From the NCBI GenBank assembly GCA_934476675.1, contig CAKSOE010000001.1:124001-188000 (forward strand): 64,000 nt of DNA, read 5' to 3'. Position 1 is the first letter of the stretch, and every line of letters starts with the position of its first letter. Positions 44,501 to 53,015 of this stretch are shown one piece after another. Below the pieces are notes generated by a model that was not told where the DNA came from, made no database searches, and was given only the letters and a program-made list of their open reading frames with translations. Origin of the DNA: an uncultured Clostridia bacterium (GTDB taxonomy: Bacteria > Bacillota > Clostridia > UBA1381). The position numbers and the translations under genes are program-made.

Positions 44501-45953
44501 AAAAAATCCGACATTTGTCGGTATTCACGGCGGATTTACAAAACTGCCGCATGATATGCTTGACGTAGGCGAATTTATTTTTGAGGACGACGGCATAAGA
44601 TGGGCTATGGATTACGGAAACGACAACTATAATTTGCCTAATTACTGGTCAGACGAGGGATATAATATTTACAGAAAGAGAACAGAGGGAGAAAACTGTC
44701 TTGTTATTAATCCGCGCGGCGATTATTACGGTCAGGAGCTTGGAAAAGGTTCAAAGCTGAAATTCTTCGAGTCGAAACCCAAAGCCGCAATGGCTGCATA
44801 CGATTTAAGCGATATATATGCGGCAGATGCGAAGAAGGTCACACGCGGATATTATTTCGGTGATGAACGCCACAGCCTGACAATACGCGATGAAATAGAG
44901 TTAAGCAAGGACAACAGCACGGTATATTGGTTTATGCACACTCCTGCAAGCATCAGTATAAGCGGTAACGAAGCAATTTTAACATATGCCGGAAAACAGC
45001 TTAAAGCGGAAGTGATTTGCGATGCGGAAAACTTTGAATTGCTGGATATGGATCCAAAACCGTTTGATTTTGTTCCGAAGGTCAACGGACAGGCGCAAAA
45101 TTCGGGACGAAAGCTTGCCGTAAAGGCAACTGATTCGGGTAATTTCAGTATTACCGTTAAGCTTTCGCCAATACGCGATGATTACGAAATAACTCCGGCT
45201 TCTGATGCGTATATAGATGAATGGACGCTGCCGGACGGTGAAATAGAATCCGCACTTACGCTTTCCTCCGTGGCTGCGGACGGAGTAAATATAGAGAATT
45301 TTAATCCGAAAGAAAGAACGGTCAATGTTGCGGTACCTGTAAATCAGACAGAGTTTCCGCAGATTACGGCATCGGCTCCCGAGGGAAACGTTACCGTTGA
45401 ATATGGAAATAATCTTTATGACGGCGCTAAGATAACAGTAACGGCGGAGGGCAAAAAGAAAGGTGTATATCATGTTAAGTTTACGTTCGATCAGAACAGA
45501 GAGATAAATGTCACGGATGAGCTACATGATGTAACGCCGAAAGCAGGATTAAAAAATGCTAATATAATACAGCATAAAGCATGGTTTTCGAATTCAATTC
45601 CGCAGGCAGCGAACGGACCGGACAATCTGAGTGACCGCGATTTCTCAACCAGATGGGCGAGCGATATGGACGGCGGATGGGTTGAATATGATTTCGGTGA
45701 GGTAAAGAACATAAGCGGCGTTGCATATGCCATTTATGAGGGAACACAGCGCGCAAACCACTTTGATATATTATATTCCGAGGACGGCATTAATTACAAG
45801 AGGGTTTACAGCGGAGATTCCTCCGGCACAAATGCGGAATTTGAAAGACTGGAAATCCCCGGGCGTGCAAGATTTGTGCGCTACACAGGTCACGGCTCAA
45901 CAGCCGGAACATGGACGAGTGTGCTTGAATTCGGAGCATATATCGTGTATTAA
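41538..45953 (+). CDS. Secreted multidomain heparinase II/III-type polysaccharide lyase
   Basis: The 1471 residues comprise a signal peptide (about 1-26), two LamG-like sandwich domains (about 28-220 and 240-430) and a stalk domain (about 470-605). An alginate-lyase-like alpha/alpha toroid (about 630-960), a heparinase II/III beta domain (about 990-1200), a strand-rich linker and a C-terminal F5/8 type C (discoidin) domain (about 1335-1471) follow. Likely active-site motifs are GGWYEGLDYWMFSQEY and the His-containing LPHDMLDVGEFIFEDDG. Lyases of this fold cleave uronate-containing chains by beta-elimination, leaving unsaturated uronic acid ends. The start is ATG 41538 with GGAGG upstream. No SLH or LPXTG anchor is visible. 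Confidence 0.84.
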   Translation: MLKKITALLTAAALTMSAMPMLAAAAGSDIFVYEAFDDYATNGSPAGTVSASGIDARVVERSDSDKALFAKAWGEKAKMTANLTASSERMILQADIMITGESTSGNLFSLTCGSKTLTLLKLDGDVLTLNDGKKICGIRYGKWTTIAARVNLNAGLTDIYVDGREYISGWYLPSVGYNAPGKAVWDIAPPDDGTSCLYMDNVKIYGGSEFLKDSAFPDKPLNNEREEFEETTVMPEQSKVIGVYDYNDAAASGTQPKSSKWDWVEADTGNKCMHFSTKALTSEDPFMDTTFPELATENKYVVEAKIRIKDIVGSSRIEFMDAKDSGRNGWRIGAYFASDGNIYMRSTGVFVGKWSKNEWVRLALCYNIPAGTVDAWMSTGGGEMKQVLKASPADDTLFPTQFRICAQVYAGSNIEFDVDDVKAYQGTKPRDVRKEDVGSNSTTARGTVMDTEERIKPLIGNAKILMPNNETMYVNGAKKSYTLAANKPFITGDGVFMIPLTMLDEITGSQSLWNNTSGEGVINGKWTIKTGSANAVSAEKTIELSKPAELINGTLYLPMRSICTDMLGKSIMWDDRGFAIISEGKFKYTDDENFYKAYEPIDQIYRYMQFDRPSGSEMIKTVKNIHPNNGHPRLMYTDSAAEHIKNLIENNQTSAEIYAKTLARADEYVTNGASAYFKSDTPDSNKQSQGGAAQNAVEILSVAYSVTEDTKYLDTIADIIDILCAYDTLGQWTSLLATGSWSAAVGLGYDITYNYLNASSAGKAKLAAWRERIYALAYPNLVSTYESGVGLRWYNILDNFGIVIGSGYMTLLLALADEEDNYDETQYLLENVMKTLEYTAPFFAPDGGWYEGLDYWMFSQEYLTLFFECLQNSCGNMYGFDTIPGIMTSGYAFLYGVTPNGKFNFHDADDPPENSVSPYYYAMQGDPVIGKAWKRMYTQSFEERPNIYHWRQLLWYDASYDNADDITLPLDKYIRVAEYGTMRNSWETKNPTFVGIHGGFTKLPHDMLDVGEFIFEDDGIRWAMDYGNDNYNLPNYWSDEGYNIYRKRTEGENCLVINPRGDYYGQELGKGSKLKFFESKPKAAMAAYDLSDIYAADAKKVTRGYYFGDERHSLTIRDEIELSKDNSTVYWFMHTPASISISGNEAILTYAGKQLKAEVICDAENFELLDMDPKPFDFVPKVNGQAQNSGRKLAVKATDSGNFSITVKLSPIRDDYEITPASDAYIDEWTLPDGEIESALTLSSVAADGVNIENFNPKERTVNVAVPVNQTEFPQITASAPEGNVTVEYGNNLYDGAKITVTAEGKKKGVYHVKFTFDQNREINVTDELHDVTPKAGLKNANIIQHKAWFSNSIPQAANGPDNLSDRDFSTRWASDMDGGWVEYDFGEVKNISGVAYAIYEGTQRANHFDILYSEDGINYKRVYSGDSSGTNAEFERLEIPGRARFVRYTGHGSTAGTWTSVLEFGAYIVY

Positions 45954-45988
45954 AAAACAGACAAAAATAAAGAAAGGAGGCGTACGGA

Positions 45989-47008
45989 ATGAAAAAAATA
46001 TCAGCCATTATACTTGCGGCGGTTTTGATGTTTTCTCTTTCAAGCGCGGTATTTGCCGATAAGGCACAGCCACTGAAAACATATGATTTCAATGCTCAGA
46101 GCAAAGGTGAGATAGAATGTGTATCGTCAAACGGCGTGTATTTTGAGGAAAGCTTTGAAAGCGGTATCGGAGGGCGTGAAGCGAAGGATTTTGCTTACAA
46201 AATCACTGCTAAAAAGCAAGGCTCGCAAAGCGGCAGCTATGCGTATACTCTCACAATACCAACGGGAGGGGAGAGTGAGCCTATTGTTACGGCAGAATTT
46301 GATTTATTCTCAAACATTACGGCAAACCCGAATGCAAAACAGGATCAGACACCGTCGATTTTACTTTATGCATCGGATAAAAACATACTCTATATAAAGC
46401 AGACTGCCATTCAGTCTGTATTGGAGAGTTGGAAAAGTGTCAATTCGGACACAAGCTATATAGGCAGCTGGACAAAGATGGCTTTAACGGTTAATAAAAC
46501 GGCTAAAACAGCAGATATGTACATGAACGGTGTAAAAATATTAAACGGTGTTTCTCTCGGAAGTGATTATACGGATAAAGCATATATTAAGCTTGGCTGG
46601 AGCTACTGGTACGATGCTCCGGGTGATGATTGCTTTTTTGCGGTTGACAATATCATAAGCTATGCGGGAATAATGCAGCCGGACGATAAGATTACATGGA
46701 ATAATCAAAACGGCAAAATCGGCTCGATATCGGATATAAGCGCCGGAGATGAAATTTCCGCAGCTATTGATATGTATAATTTCTCGGGTACCGATAAAAC
46801 GGTTACGGCGGTATTTCTCGTGCGTAACGGCGCGAAGATAGTGAGTGCAAAAAGTAAAAGGGCAGTTGTAACGGCATCGGAGGAACCGACCGTTATTACT
46901 GCCGACGCAGTGGAAATCACAGACACGGAAAATCTTGATGTAAAGTACATTTTAATTGACAGCTGGGAAAACAGAACACCTATTTGTGACGCATATATTT
47001 TGAAATAA
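45989..47008 (+). CDS. Secreted LamG-like domain protein
   Basis: The 339 residues start with a signal peptide (about 1-24), followed by a LamG/concanavalin-like module (about 28-225) that opens KTYDFNAQSKGEIE and closes FFAVDNIISYAG. A C-terminal Ig-like domain (about 240-339) completes it. It could bind carbohydrate on the surface. AAAGGAGG lies about 10 bases upstream of the ATG. It is a paralog of the next gene, with 273 nearly identical bases shared between them. Confidence 0.75.
   Translation: MKKISAIILAAVLMFSLSSAVFADKAQPLKTYDFNAQSKGEIECVSSNGVYFEESFESGIGGREAKDFAYKITAKKQGSQSGSYAYTLTIPTGGESEPIVTAEFDLFSNITANPNAKQDQTPSILLYASDKNILYIKQTAIQSVLESWKSVNSDTSYIGSWTKMALTVNKTAKTADMYMNGVKILNGVSLGSDYTDKAYIKLGWSYWYDAPGDDCFFAVDNIISYAGIMQPDDKITWNNQNGKIGSISDISAGDEISAAIDMYNFSGTDKTVTAVFLVRNGAKIVSAKSKRAVVTASEEPTVITADAVEITDTENLDVKYILIDSWENRTPICDAYILK
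46345..46617 (+). repeat. Near-identical internal direct repeat, copy 1
   Basis: This 273-base stretch matches 47382-47654 with only 3 differences by eye (A/G near 46371, G/A near 46436, C/T at 46612). The flanking parts of the two genes are much less alike. This points to a recent duplication or gene conversion within the LamG-like module. Confidence 0.9.
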
Positions 47009-47028
47009 AAAGTTAAAGGAGAAAAGTC

Positions 47029-49158
47029 ATGAAAAAATTATTATCAGTTTTGTTAACGGCGGCGATAGTATCGGTATCGTCATTTACGGCATTTGCCGAT
47101 AAGTCAAATCCGCTGAAATCGTATGATTTCAACAATCAGAGCAAGGGAGAAATAACATACAGCACCTCCACCGCAGGTTATTTTTCGGAAAGCTTTGAAA
47201 GCGGTATCGGCGGAAAAGACGCGCAGGATTATGCTTATAAAATTACGGCAAATAAGCAAGGTTCGCAAAGCGGAAGTTTCGGTTGTACAGTAACCGTTCC
47301 GACGGGAGGTACATCGGATACGATCACTGCCGAATTTGATCTGTTCTCGAATATAACAGCAAAAGCCGGAGCGAAAGGAGGTCAGACACCGTCGATTTTA
47401 CTTTATGCGTCGGATAAAAACATACTCTATATAAAGCAGACTGCCATTCAGTCTGTATTGGAGAGTTGGAAAAATGTCAATTCGGACACAAGCTATATAG
47501 GCAGCTGGACAAAGATGGCTTTAACGGTTAATAAAACGGCTAAAACAGCAGATATGTACATGAACGGTGTAAAAATATTAAACGGTGTTTCTCTCGGAAG
47601 TGATTATACGGATAAAGCATATATTAAGCTTGGCTGGAGCTACTGGTATGATGCGCCCGGTGACAATTGCTTCTTTGCATTGGATAATATTTTAACCTAT
47701 GACGGGGCATACGTTCCGGCGCAGGTGGGCTTTAAAGCTCCATCGGCAAACGGATATGCGGTTGATAATGACACTGCCGTAATAACGGTTCCGGCATTTG
47801 CAACGGTCGCTGAATTTATAAATAACGTTGAGCCGATGGACGGCTGTACCTTAACGGTAACGGACAAAAACGGAACGGATATTACAAACACAGACAAAGG
47901 ACTTAATAAAACCAAAGTAGCAAAGGTTGTAAACACGGACGGTGAGTATAAAACATACAGCTTTAATGTTTCAAACCAGCTGGCATATGACGATTTTGAT
48001 AGTTGGACAGGAACGTCATGGGATTGCAGCGGTGCAACGGCTATTGGGCAAATAACAGGCACAGACTCAATTCCGTGGCGCTGTTGGAATACCAATACGA
48101 ACGGCGAAATAAGAATAAAGACGGAAGCAGAGCGCGGGAAGGTGATAGAGTTTTACAGCGATGAAACAGACACAGACCCGGGAAGCGGACAAAGCGTATC
48201 ATTGGAGCTTTATACAAACACAAATTATCTTAACGCAGTTCCGACTTTCGGAAAAACTCTGGTTATATCCTGCGATATGTATGCGGAGAAACTCAGCGGT
48301 CCGATTGAGGTTCTCGGAAAAGACGGCGACAGCAAATGGCTGCATATTTTAAAGCTTGAGGGCGGACAGCTTGGCGACAGCTCAAAAAATTACGGTAAAG
48401 CGTATAATAACCGCTGGTATAACCTTATGAATATTATTAACCCCAAAGACGGAACGTGGGAAATGTATGTTGACGGAGTTTTGGCAGGAACGGGAAAAAC
48501 AGACGCTTACAGCAAAAATCTCAGTATGATAAGAATTGCGCTGGATCGTGTCAAGGGTGAAAAGAGAACAGCCAAGTTTGATAATTTTGCAATGTATGAA
48601 TTTGACAACAGAGAATCGGCTGATATAAGCAAGCTTTTAACTAACATTACATCAAATACCGATAAAATTAAGGTTGGCAAAGGCAGTCTGAAAAACATAA
48701 TCACGGCGGAGAACGGAACATCGGTTTCTGAACTTAAAGCAGCGCTTTCCTCCGCAACCGATGCGTCGGTGTATGTTTCTGGAAATGACGGGGATGCCGT
48801 TACAAAAAATATGGAAGTTAAAGTTGTTTCGGCAAACGGATCTAATACTGCGGAATATAAGGTTGCCGACAGCAACGGTATTGTTGATTTTGATTTCACA
48901 GGCATCGGCGGCTACATAAGTGCGGATTGCGAATATGCAGGTGAAGAAAAACCGGTAATGGTTACGGCAATGTACAATAACGGCGTTCTTGTGAGCGCAG
49001 GTGTCGGAGAAGATGACGGTTCAAAAAACATTAACGGTTATCTTTCAAACGGAATAATAATTTCCGAAGATACGGAGTGGACGGAAATCAGAGCGTTTAT
49101 TTTTGATAATATGAACAGTATCCGTCCGCTTGTAAAGGATATATCATACAGTAGGTGA
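47029..49158 (+). CDS. Secreted protein with two LamG-like modules and a shared C-terminal module
   Basis: The 709 residues have a signal peptide (about 1-24), a LamG-like module (about 28-225) paralogous to the previous gene, a cadherin-like or Ig-like segment (about 228-305) and a second LamG-like module (about 310-525). A final module (about 625-709) has the pattern CEY...KPVMVTAMYNNGVLV...LSNGIIIS...EWTEIRAFIFDNM. That final module recurs at the end of the next gene's product. No catalytic motif was recognised; surface glycan binding is the likely role. GGAG precedes the ATG. Confidence 0.75.
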   Translation: MKKLLSVLLTAAIVSVSSFTAFADKSNPLKSYDFNNQSKGEITYSTSTAGYFSESFESGIGGKDAQDYAYKITANKQGSQSGSFGCTVTVPTGGTSDTITAEFDLFSNITAKAGAKGGQTPSILLYASDKNILYIKQTAIQSVLESWKNVNSDTSYIGSWTKMALTVNKTAKTADMYMNGVKILNGVSLGSDYTDKAYIKLGWSYWYDAPGDNCFFALDNILTYDGAYVPAQVGFKAPSANGYAVDNDTAVITVPAFATVAEFINNVEPMDGCTLTVTDKNGTDITNTDKGLNKTKVAKVVNTDGEYKTYSFNVSNQLAYDDFDSWTGTSWDCSGATAIGQITGTDSIPWRCWNTNTNGEIRIKTEAERGKVIEFYSDETDTDPGSGQSVSLELYTNTNYLNAVPTFGKTLVISCDMYAEKLSGPIEVLGKDGDSKWLHILKLEGGQLGDSSKNYGKAYNNRWYNLMNIINPKDGTWEMYVDGVLAGTGKTDAYSKNLSMIRIALDRVKGEKRTAKFDNFAMYEFDNRESADISKLLTNITSNTDKIKVGKGSLKNIITAENGTSVSELKAALSSATDASVYVSGNDGDAVTKNMEVKVVSANGSNTAEYKVADSNGIVDFDFTGIGGYISADCEYAGEEKPVMVTAMYNNGVLVSAGVGEDDGSKNINGYLSNGIIISEDTEWTEIRAFIFDNMNSIRPLVKDISYSR
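47382..47654 (+). repeat. Near-identical internal direct repeat, copy 2
   Basis: This is the second copy of the stretch at 46345-46617, offset by 1037 bases in the same orientation. It lies in the equivalent LamG-like module of the paralogous gene. Confidence 0.9.
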
Positions 49159-49162
49159 AGAA

Positions 49163-51025
49163 ATGATTAAAAGCAGTTTGTTAAAATATAAGAAATTATT
49201 CACAGTTACATTGGTTATATTTGTACTGCTTTTAAGCGTAAGTGCGGCGGGGGCGGTCAACACGTCCCCCAATGCCGAAAGGACATATAAAGAGGACTTT
49301 GAAAGCTATTTCGGAAATTCAGAAGGAATATGGGGCAGTAAAGTTCTTACATATTCCGCACCGAACGGTCAGGTTTGCCCTCAAAATACCGAAAAGGGGA
49401 TTTCGGTATCGGTAACGACGGCAAACGGCGAAAGAGCTTCTTTAAATATTTTTACAGGGAAAGTTCAAAATCGAATAAAACTCAATTTTGATGTATTTGT
49501 CAGCGGTAGCCTTTCGGCGGAGCTTGAAGACGAAAACCGGAAAACAGAGCTTATAAGTGTTTCGGGGATTGAGCGGGGAAAGTGGCAGAGAGCGGAACTG
49601 GCGTTTGACGCAGCACAAGGTGCATATGATTTTTATATAGGCGGAGAGTATGTGCGGACGCAAAAGCTTTTTTCGGGTACGGTTTCCGTGGTAAGGCTGT
49701 GTGTGAACTCGGGCAACGTGCTGTTTGATAATATTGAAGTCAGCATTTATGAGCCATTTAAGGCGGCAAAATTAATGTATCGTTCGGACGGAGAGCTTTC
49801 GGAAAGTTATGAAGGACGTATTCCATCAGAAGCCGATTGTGCGGCGGTGCGTTTTACACAGTCTGTGGATTCGGGGAGCGTTGCCGGAAATGCGTCGCTT
49901 GTCAAAGCGGACGGAACGGAGATTTCGGCATGGTTTCATGCCGAGGACAGTATCATTTTCATAGCGCCTGAGGACGGTTTTGAAACTGGAGAGAGTTATC
50001 GCATAGTTTTCGGAAATAATATTTCCTCCGGCTTTAAAAAAATCGGAGAACAAACCTGCATTGACTTTACTGTCTCGGACGAAAACCCGAACAAGGATTT
50101 ATTCAGGTGCGATTTTAACAGCGGCGATTCGGAGAAAATAACAGCTGTTGCCGAGCCGCAGCGATATTTTAAACAATCGTATGAGGATGAAATCGGCGGC
50201 AGGAGCAAAGGTGATTACGCCTATAAAATCTTTGCAAATCAGCAGGGCTCGCAAAGCGGTAAATTCGGATATACAATGAAGATAGCGATTCCGCAAAGCA
50301 ATTCGGAAATAGTCACTGCCGAATTTGACCTGTTCGACGGCATAACAGGCAAAACCAATGCAAAACAAAATCAGATTCCGTATATAGTTATATCGTCGTC
50401 GGATACTTCGGTACTGTATATGTATAGTAATTCCATTTCGGGAATTAATTGGACGAATATAGGTCTCGGCGGCTATACGGAGCATTTGGGAAAATGGATA
50501 AGGATAGCTTTAAGTGCGGACAGAAGAAACAAAACCTATGATTTATACATGAACGGAAATAAAATATGCGATTCTCTGAGCATGGGAGAGGACTATATTG
50601 ATAATTCAGAGATTAAGCTTGAGCTTGCATATTATTACGATGCCCCGGGCGAAAATTGCTTTATTGCAGTTGATAATGTGCGGTGCTATGAGGGGGATTA
50701 TATTTCACGGAACATTTCCGACTTTAAATTCAACAGAACAGAAACCGCGGAGGAAACTTATGTAAGCGTAAGCTGTGAATATACCGCAAAAAAGAAACCC
50801 GTAATGCTTGCGGCGATGTATAATAACGGAGTTCTCGTAAAAGTGAGCGCTTCATGCACGGGTGAAAACGGGCATCTTTCAAACGGAATATTAATTCCGA
50901 AAAACAAGGAATGGACCGATATTCGAGCGTTTGTATGGGAGGATATGAAAAATATCTGTCCGCTGGCAAAATCAATAACGCTTAACAAAACAGATGAATT
51001 AAAGAGGTCGGGGTATGGAGAATAA
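49163..51025 (+). CDS. Secreted LamG-like/Ig-like protein, third paralog
   Basis: The 620 residues show a signal peptide or N-terminal membrane helix (about 12-32) and a first LamG-like module (about 35-190). An SbsA-type Ig-like domain (about 205-305, VRFTQSVDSGSVAG and FETGESYRIVFG), a second LamG-like module (about 312-515) related to the two preceding proteins and the shared C-terminal module (about 530-610) follow. It starts 5 bases after the previous gene and its end overlaps the next gene by 11 bases, so the block is one transcript. No anchor motif is visible. Confidence 0.75.
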   Translation: MIKSSLLKYKKLFTVTLVIFVLLLSVSAAGAVNTSPNAERTYKEDFESYFGNSEGIWGSKVLTYSAPNGQVCPQNTEKGISVSVTTANGERASLNIFTGKVQNRIKLNFDVFVSGSLSAELEDENRKTELISVSGIERGKWQRAELAFDAAQGAYDFYIGGEYVRTQKLFSGTVSVVRLCVNSGNVLFDNIEVSIYEPFKAAKLMYRSDGELSESYEGRIPSEADCAAVRFTQSVDSGSVAGNASLVKADGTEISAWFHAEDSIIFIAPEDGFETGESYRIVFGNNISSGFKKIGEQTCIDFTVSDENPNKDLFRCDFNSGDSEKITAVAEPQRYFKQSYEDEIGGRSKGDYAYKIFANQQGSQSGKFGYTMKIAIPQSNSEIVTAEFDLFDGITGKTNAKQNQIPYIVISSSDTSVLYMYSNSISGINWTNIGLGGYTEHLGKWIRIALSADRRNKTYDLYMNGNKICDSLSMGEDYIDNSEIKLELAYYYDAPGENCFIAVDNVRCYEGDYISRNISDFKFNRTETAEETYVSVSCEYTAKKKPVMLAAMYNNGVLVKVSASCTGENGHLSNGILIPKNKEWTDIRAFVWEDMKNICPLAKSITLNKTDELKRSGYGE

Positions 51026-53000
51026 TATTTTCAAGATAGAATTAAATGCAGAAACAGGCAACATGACTTCACTGATTATAGCGGAGGACGGACATCGCAT
51101 GAACTGGTGCGGAGGAACTCACGAATGGGGCGAATTTCTGTGCGGCGGATATGTTTATGAAAATAACAAATATGTGCCGAAACGCAGCAGACTCATCAGC
51201 TTTCGCGAGGATAAGGATAAAGCCGAAAGCATATTTTCGAACGGAAAAATTGAAACAAGGGTATACAGAAGCTTTACCGAAAACGGAAACTTCAAAGAAG
51301 AATATACCTTTAAAAACATCAGCGATTCGGATGTGTTTTTCAGAAAAGGTGAATTCGGGATATATACCCCTTTTGCCGACGAGTATATAAAGGCGGCGCA
51401 AAGCCTTGCTAAACGCTGTAATACACATATATGGTGCGGTGAAAATGTAAGCTGGATCAATGCGTTAAGACAGGGAAAATCCAATCTGAATATAGGACTG
51501 TTTTTATCGGAGGGGTCGCTGGCGTGTTATTCCATTGACCGTGATAATCAGAAGCTTATGCACGAAACAAGAGGAAATATAATCCTAAATCCTGCTGCTG
51601 CCGCGCTTGTTCCGGAAGAGGCAATAACCGTTGCGTGGGAAATTTTTGTTCACAGCGGTACGGAGGAATTTGAAGAAAAGTTCAAAAAGCATTTCGGAAT
51701 CGGAAATATAATAACGGACAGGTATACGTATTATGAAAACGAAGATATTTCGTTTGGATTTGAGTGTGATTCGGATGCGGTTAAGATAAGCTGCGGCAAT
51801 GAAGAAGTCCCGTTTTTAAGAAACAACGGTATGATAACGGTTAATTATACGCCAAAGCATACGGGAGAATATAAATTTTTCATAGAATTTTACGGGATTA
51901 AAACGCACGTGCTTATGAACGTGGTAAAACCACTTGATACGATTATTAATAACCGTATTGCTTTCATTGTTGAAAAGCAGCAGTATATGCGAAAGGACAG
52001 CGCTCTTTACGGTGCGTATCTTATCTATGATAATGAGGAAAAAACGCACTATTTTGATGAAGACCGTGTCGACCATAATGCGTGCCGTGAAAGACTGGGC
52101 ATGGGAATATTAATAGCAAGGTATCTTCAAAAGCATAAAAACAAGAGCTTTTTTGAAAGCCTTATGCTGTATGTTGAGTTTGTCAAACGAGAATTTCTCG
52201 ATACCGAAACGGGAGAGGTTTTCAATACCGTAGGAAAGAACAGAAATCAGATAAGACTTTATAATGCTCCGTGGATGATCGTGTTTATGACCGAGCTCTA
52301 TCGGCTGACGGGTGATATGGAGTATATAGAGATTATTCATCGGGCTTTAAATAATTATTACAGTCTCGGCGGATCTGAATTTTATCCGAATGGTTTTGAT
52401 ATGAAACTCATCGCAGATACGATACGCAGCAGCGGGAAAAGCGAATATGCCGATGAAGCGATGAAGTTTTTTAAGCTGCATACCGATAATATGTTAAAGA
52501 ACGGTACCGATTATCCGGCAATGGAGGTAATATACGAGCAGACAATAGTAACGCCGGTTGTTTCGTTTTTATGCGATATGGCGTCTCTTACGGGAGAAGA
52601 AAAGTATATCTGTGCCGCAGAGGAGCATCTGGAAAACCTGTTGAGATTCGGCGGTTCACAGCCGGATTACCATTTGAATAATATTCCGATAAGATATTGG
52701 GATGATTATTGGTTTGGAAAATCAGATATGTATGCCGATGTTTTTCCGCATTACTGGAGCTGTTTAACGGCGAGAGCATGGCATAATTACAGCCGTGTGT
52801 CGGGTAATGAAAAATACAGAAAAATGGCGGATAATTGTATACGCAGCTGTCTGTGCCTGTTTATGGAGGACGGCTCCGCCTCTTGTGCGTATGTGTATCC
52901 GTATAAGATTGATAAATACAAGGGGGGATTTTTCGACGCATGGGCAAACGATCAGGATTTTGCACTGTATTTTTCGATGGTTTTATCGGAAGATAACTGA
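51015..53000 (+). CDS. Cytoplasmic six-hairpin glycosidase-like protein
   Basis: The 661 residues lack a signal peptide. The N-terminal half (about 1-290) is strand-rich, and the C-terminal half (about 310-661) looks like an (alpha/alpha)6 barrel, with repeated helix motifs such as GMGILIARYLQKHKNKSFFESL and PHYWSCLTARAWHNYSRVSG. A beta-sandwich plus six-hairpin barrel is seen in several glycosidase and lyase families. Its position before a GH88 gene suggests it trims imported uronate oligosaccharides. I cannot assign a family or catalytic residues with confidence. It overlaps the previous gene by 11 bases. Confidence 0.62.
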   Translation: MENNIFKIELNAETGNMTSLIIAEDGHRMNWCGGTHEWGEFLCGGYVYENNKYVPKRSRLISFREDKDKAESIFSNGKIETRVYRSFTENGNFKEEYTFKNISDSDVFFRKGEFGIYTPFADEYIKAAQSLAKRCNTHIWCGENVSWINALRQGKSNLNIGLFLSEGSLACYSIDRDNQKLMHETRGNIILNPAAAALVPEEAITVAWEIFVHSGTEEFEEKFKKHFGIGNIITDRYTYYENEDISFGFECDSDAVKISCGNEEVPFLRNNGMITVNYTPKHTGEYKFFIEFYGIKTHVLMNVVKPLDTIINNRIAFIVEKQQYMRKDSALYGAYLIYDNEEKTHYFDEDRVDHNACRERLGMGILIARYLQKHKNKSFFESLMLYVEFVKREFLDTETGEVFNTVGKNRNQIRLYNAPWMIVFMTELYRLTGDMEYIEIIHRALNNYYSLGGSEFYPNGFDMKLIADTIRSSGKSEYADEAMKFFKLHTDNMLKNGTDYPAMEVIYEQTIVTPVVSFLCDMASLTGEEKYICAAEEHLENLLRFGGSQPDYHLNNIPIRYWDDYWFGKSDMYADVFPHYWSCLTARAWHNYSRVSGNEKYRKMADNCIRSCLCLFMEDGSASCAYVYPYKIDKYKGGFFDAWANDQDFALYFSMVLSEDN

Positions 53001-53015
53001 ATGAAAGGAATTAAA

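Noticed and set aside
43908..44552. 214-codon open frame antisense to the polysaccharide lyase
   Set aside because: Basic, low-complexity composition and full overlap with conserved lyase motifs mark it as a shadow.
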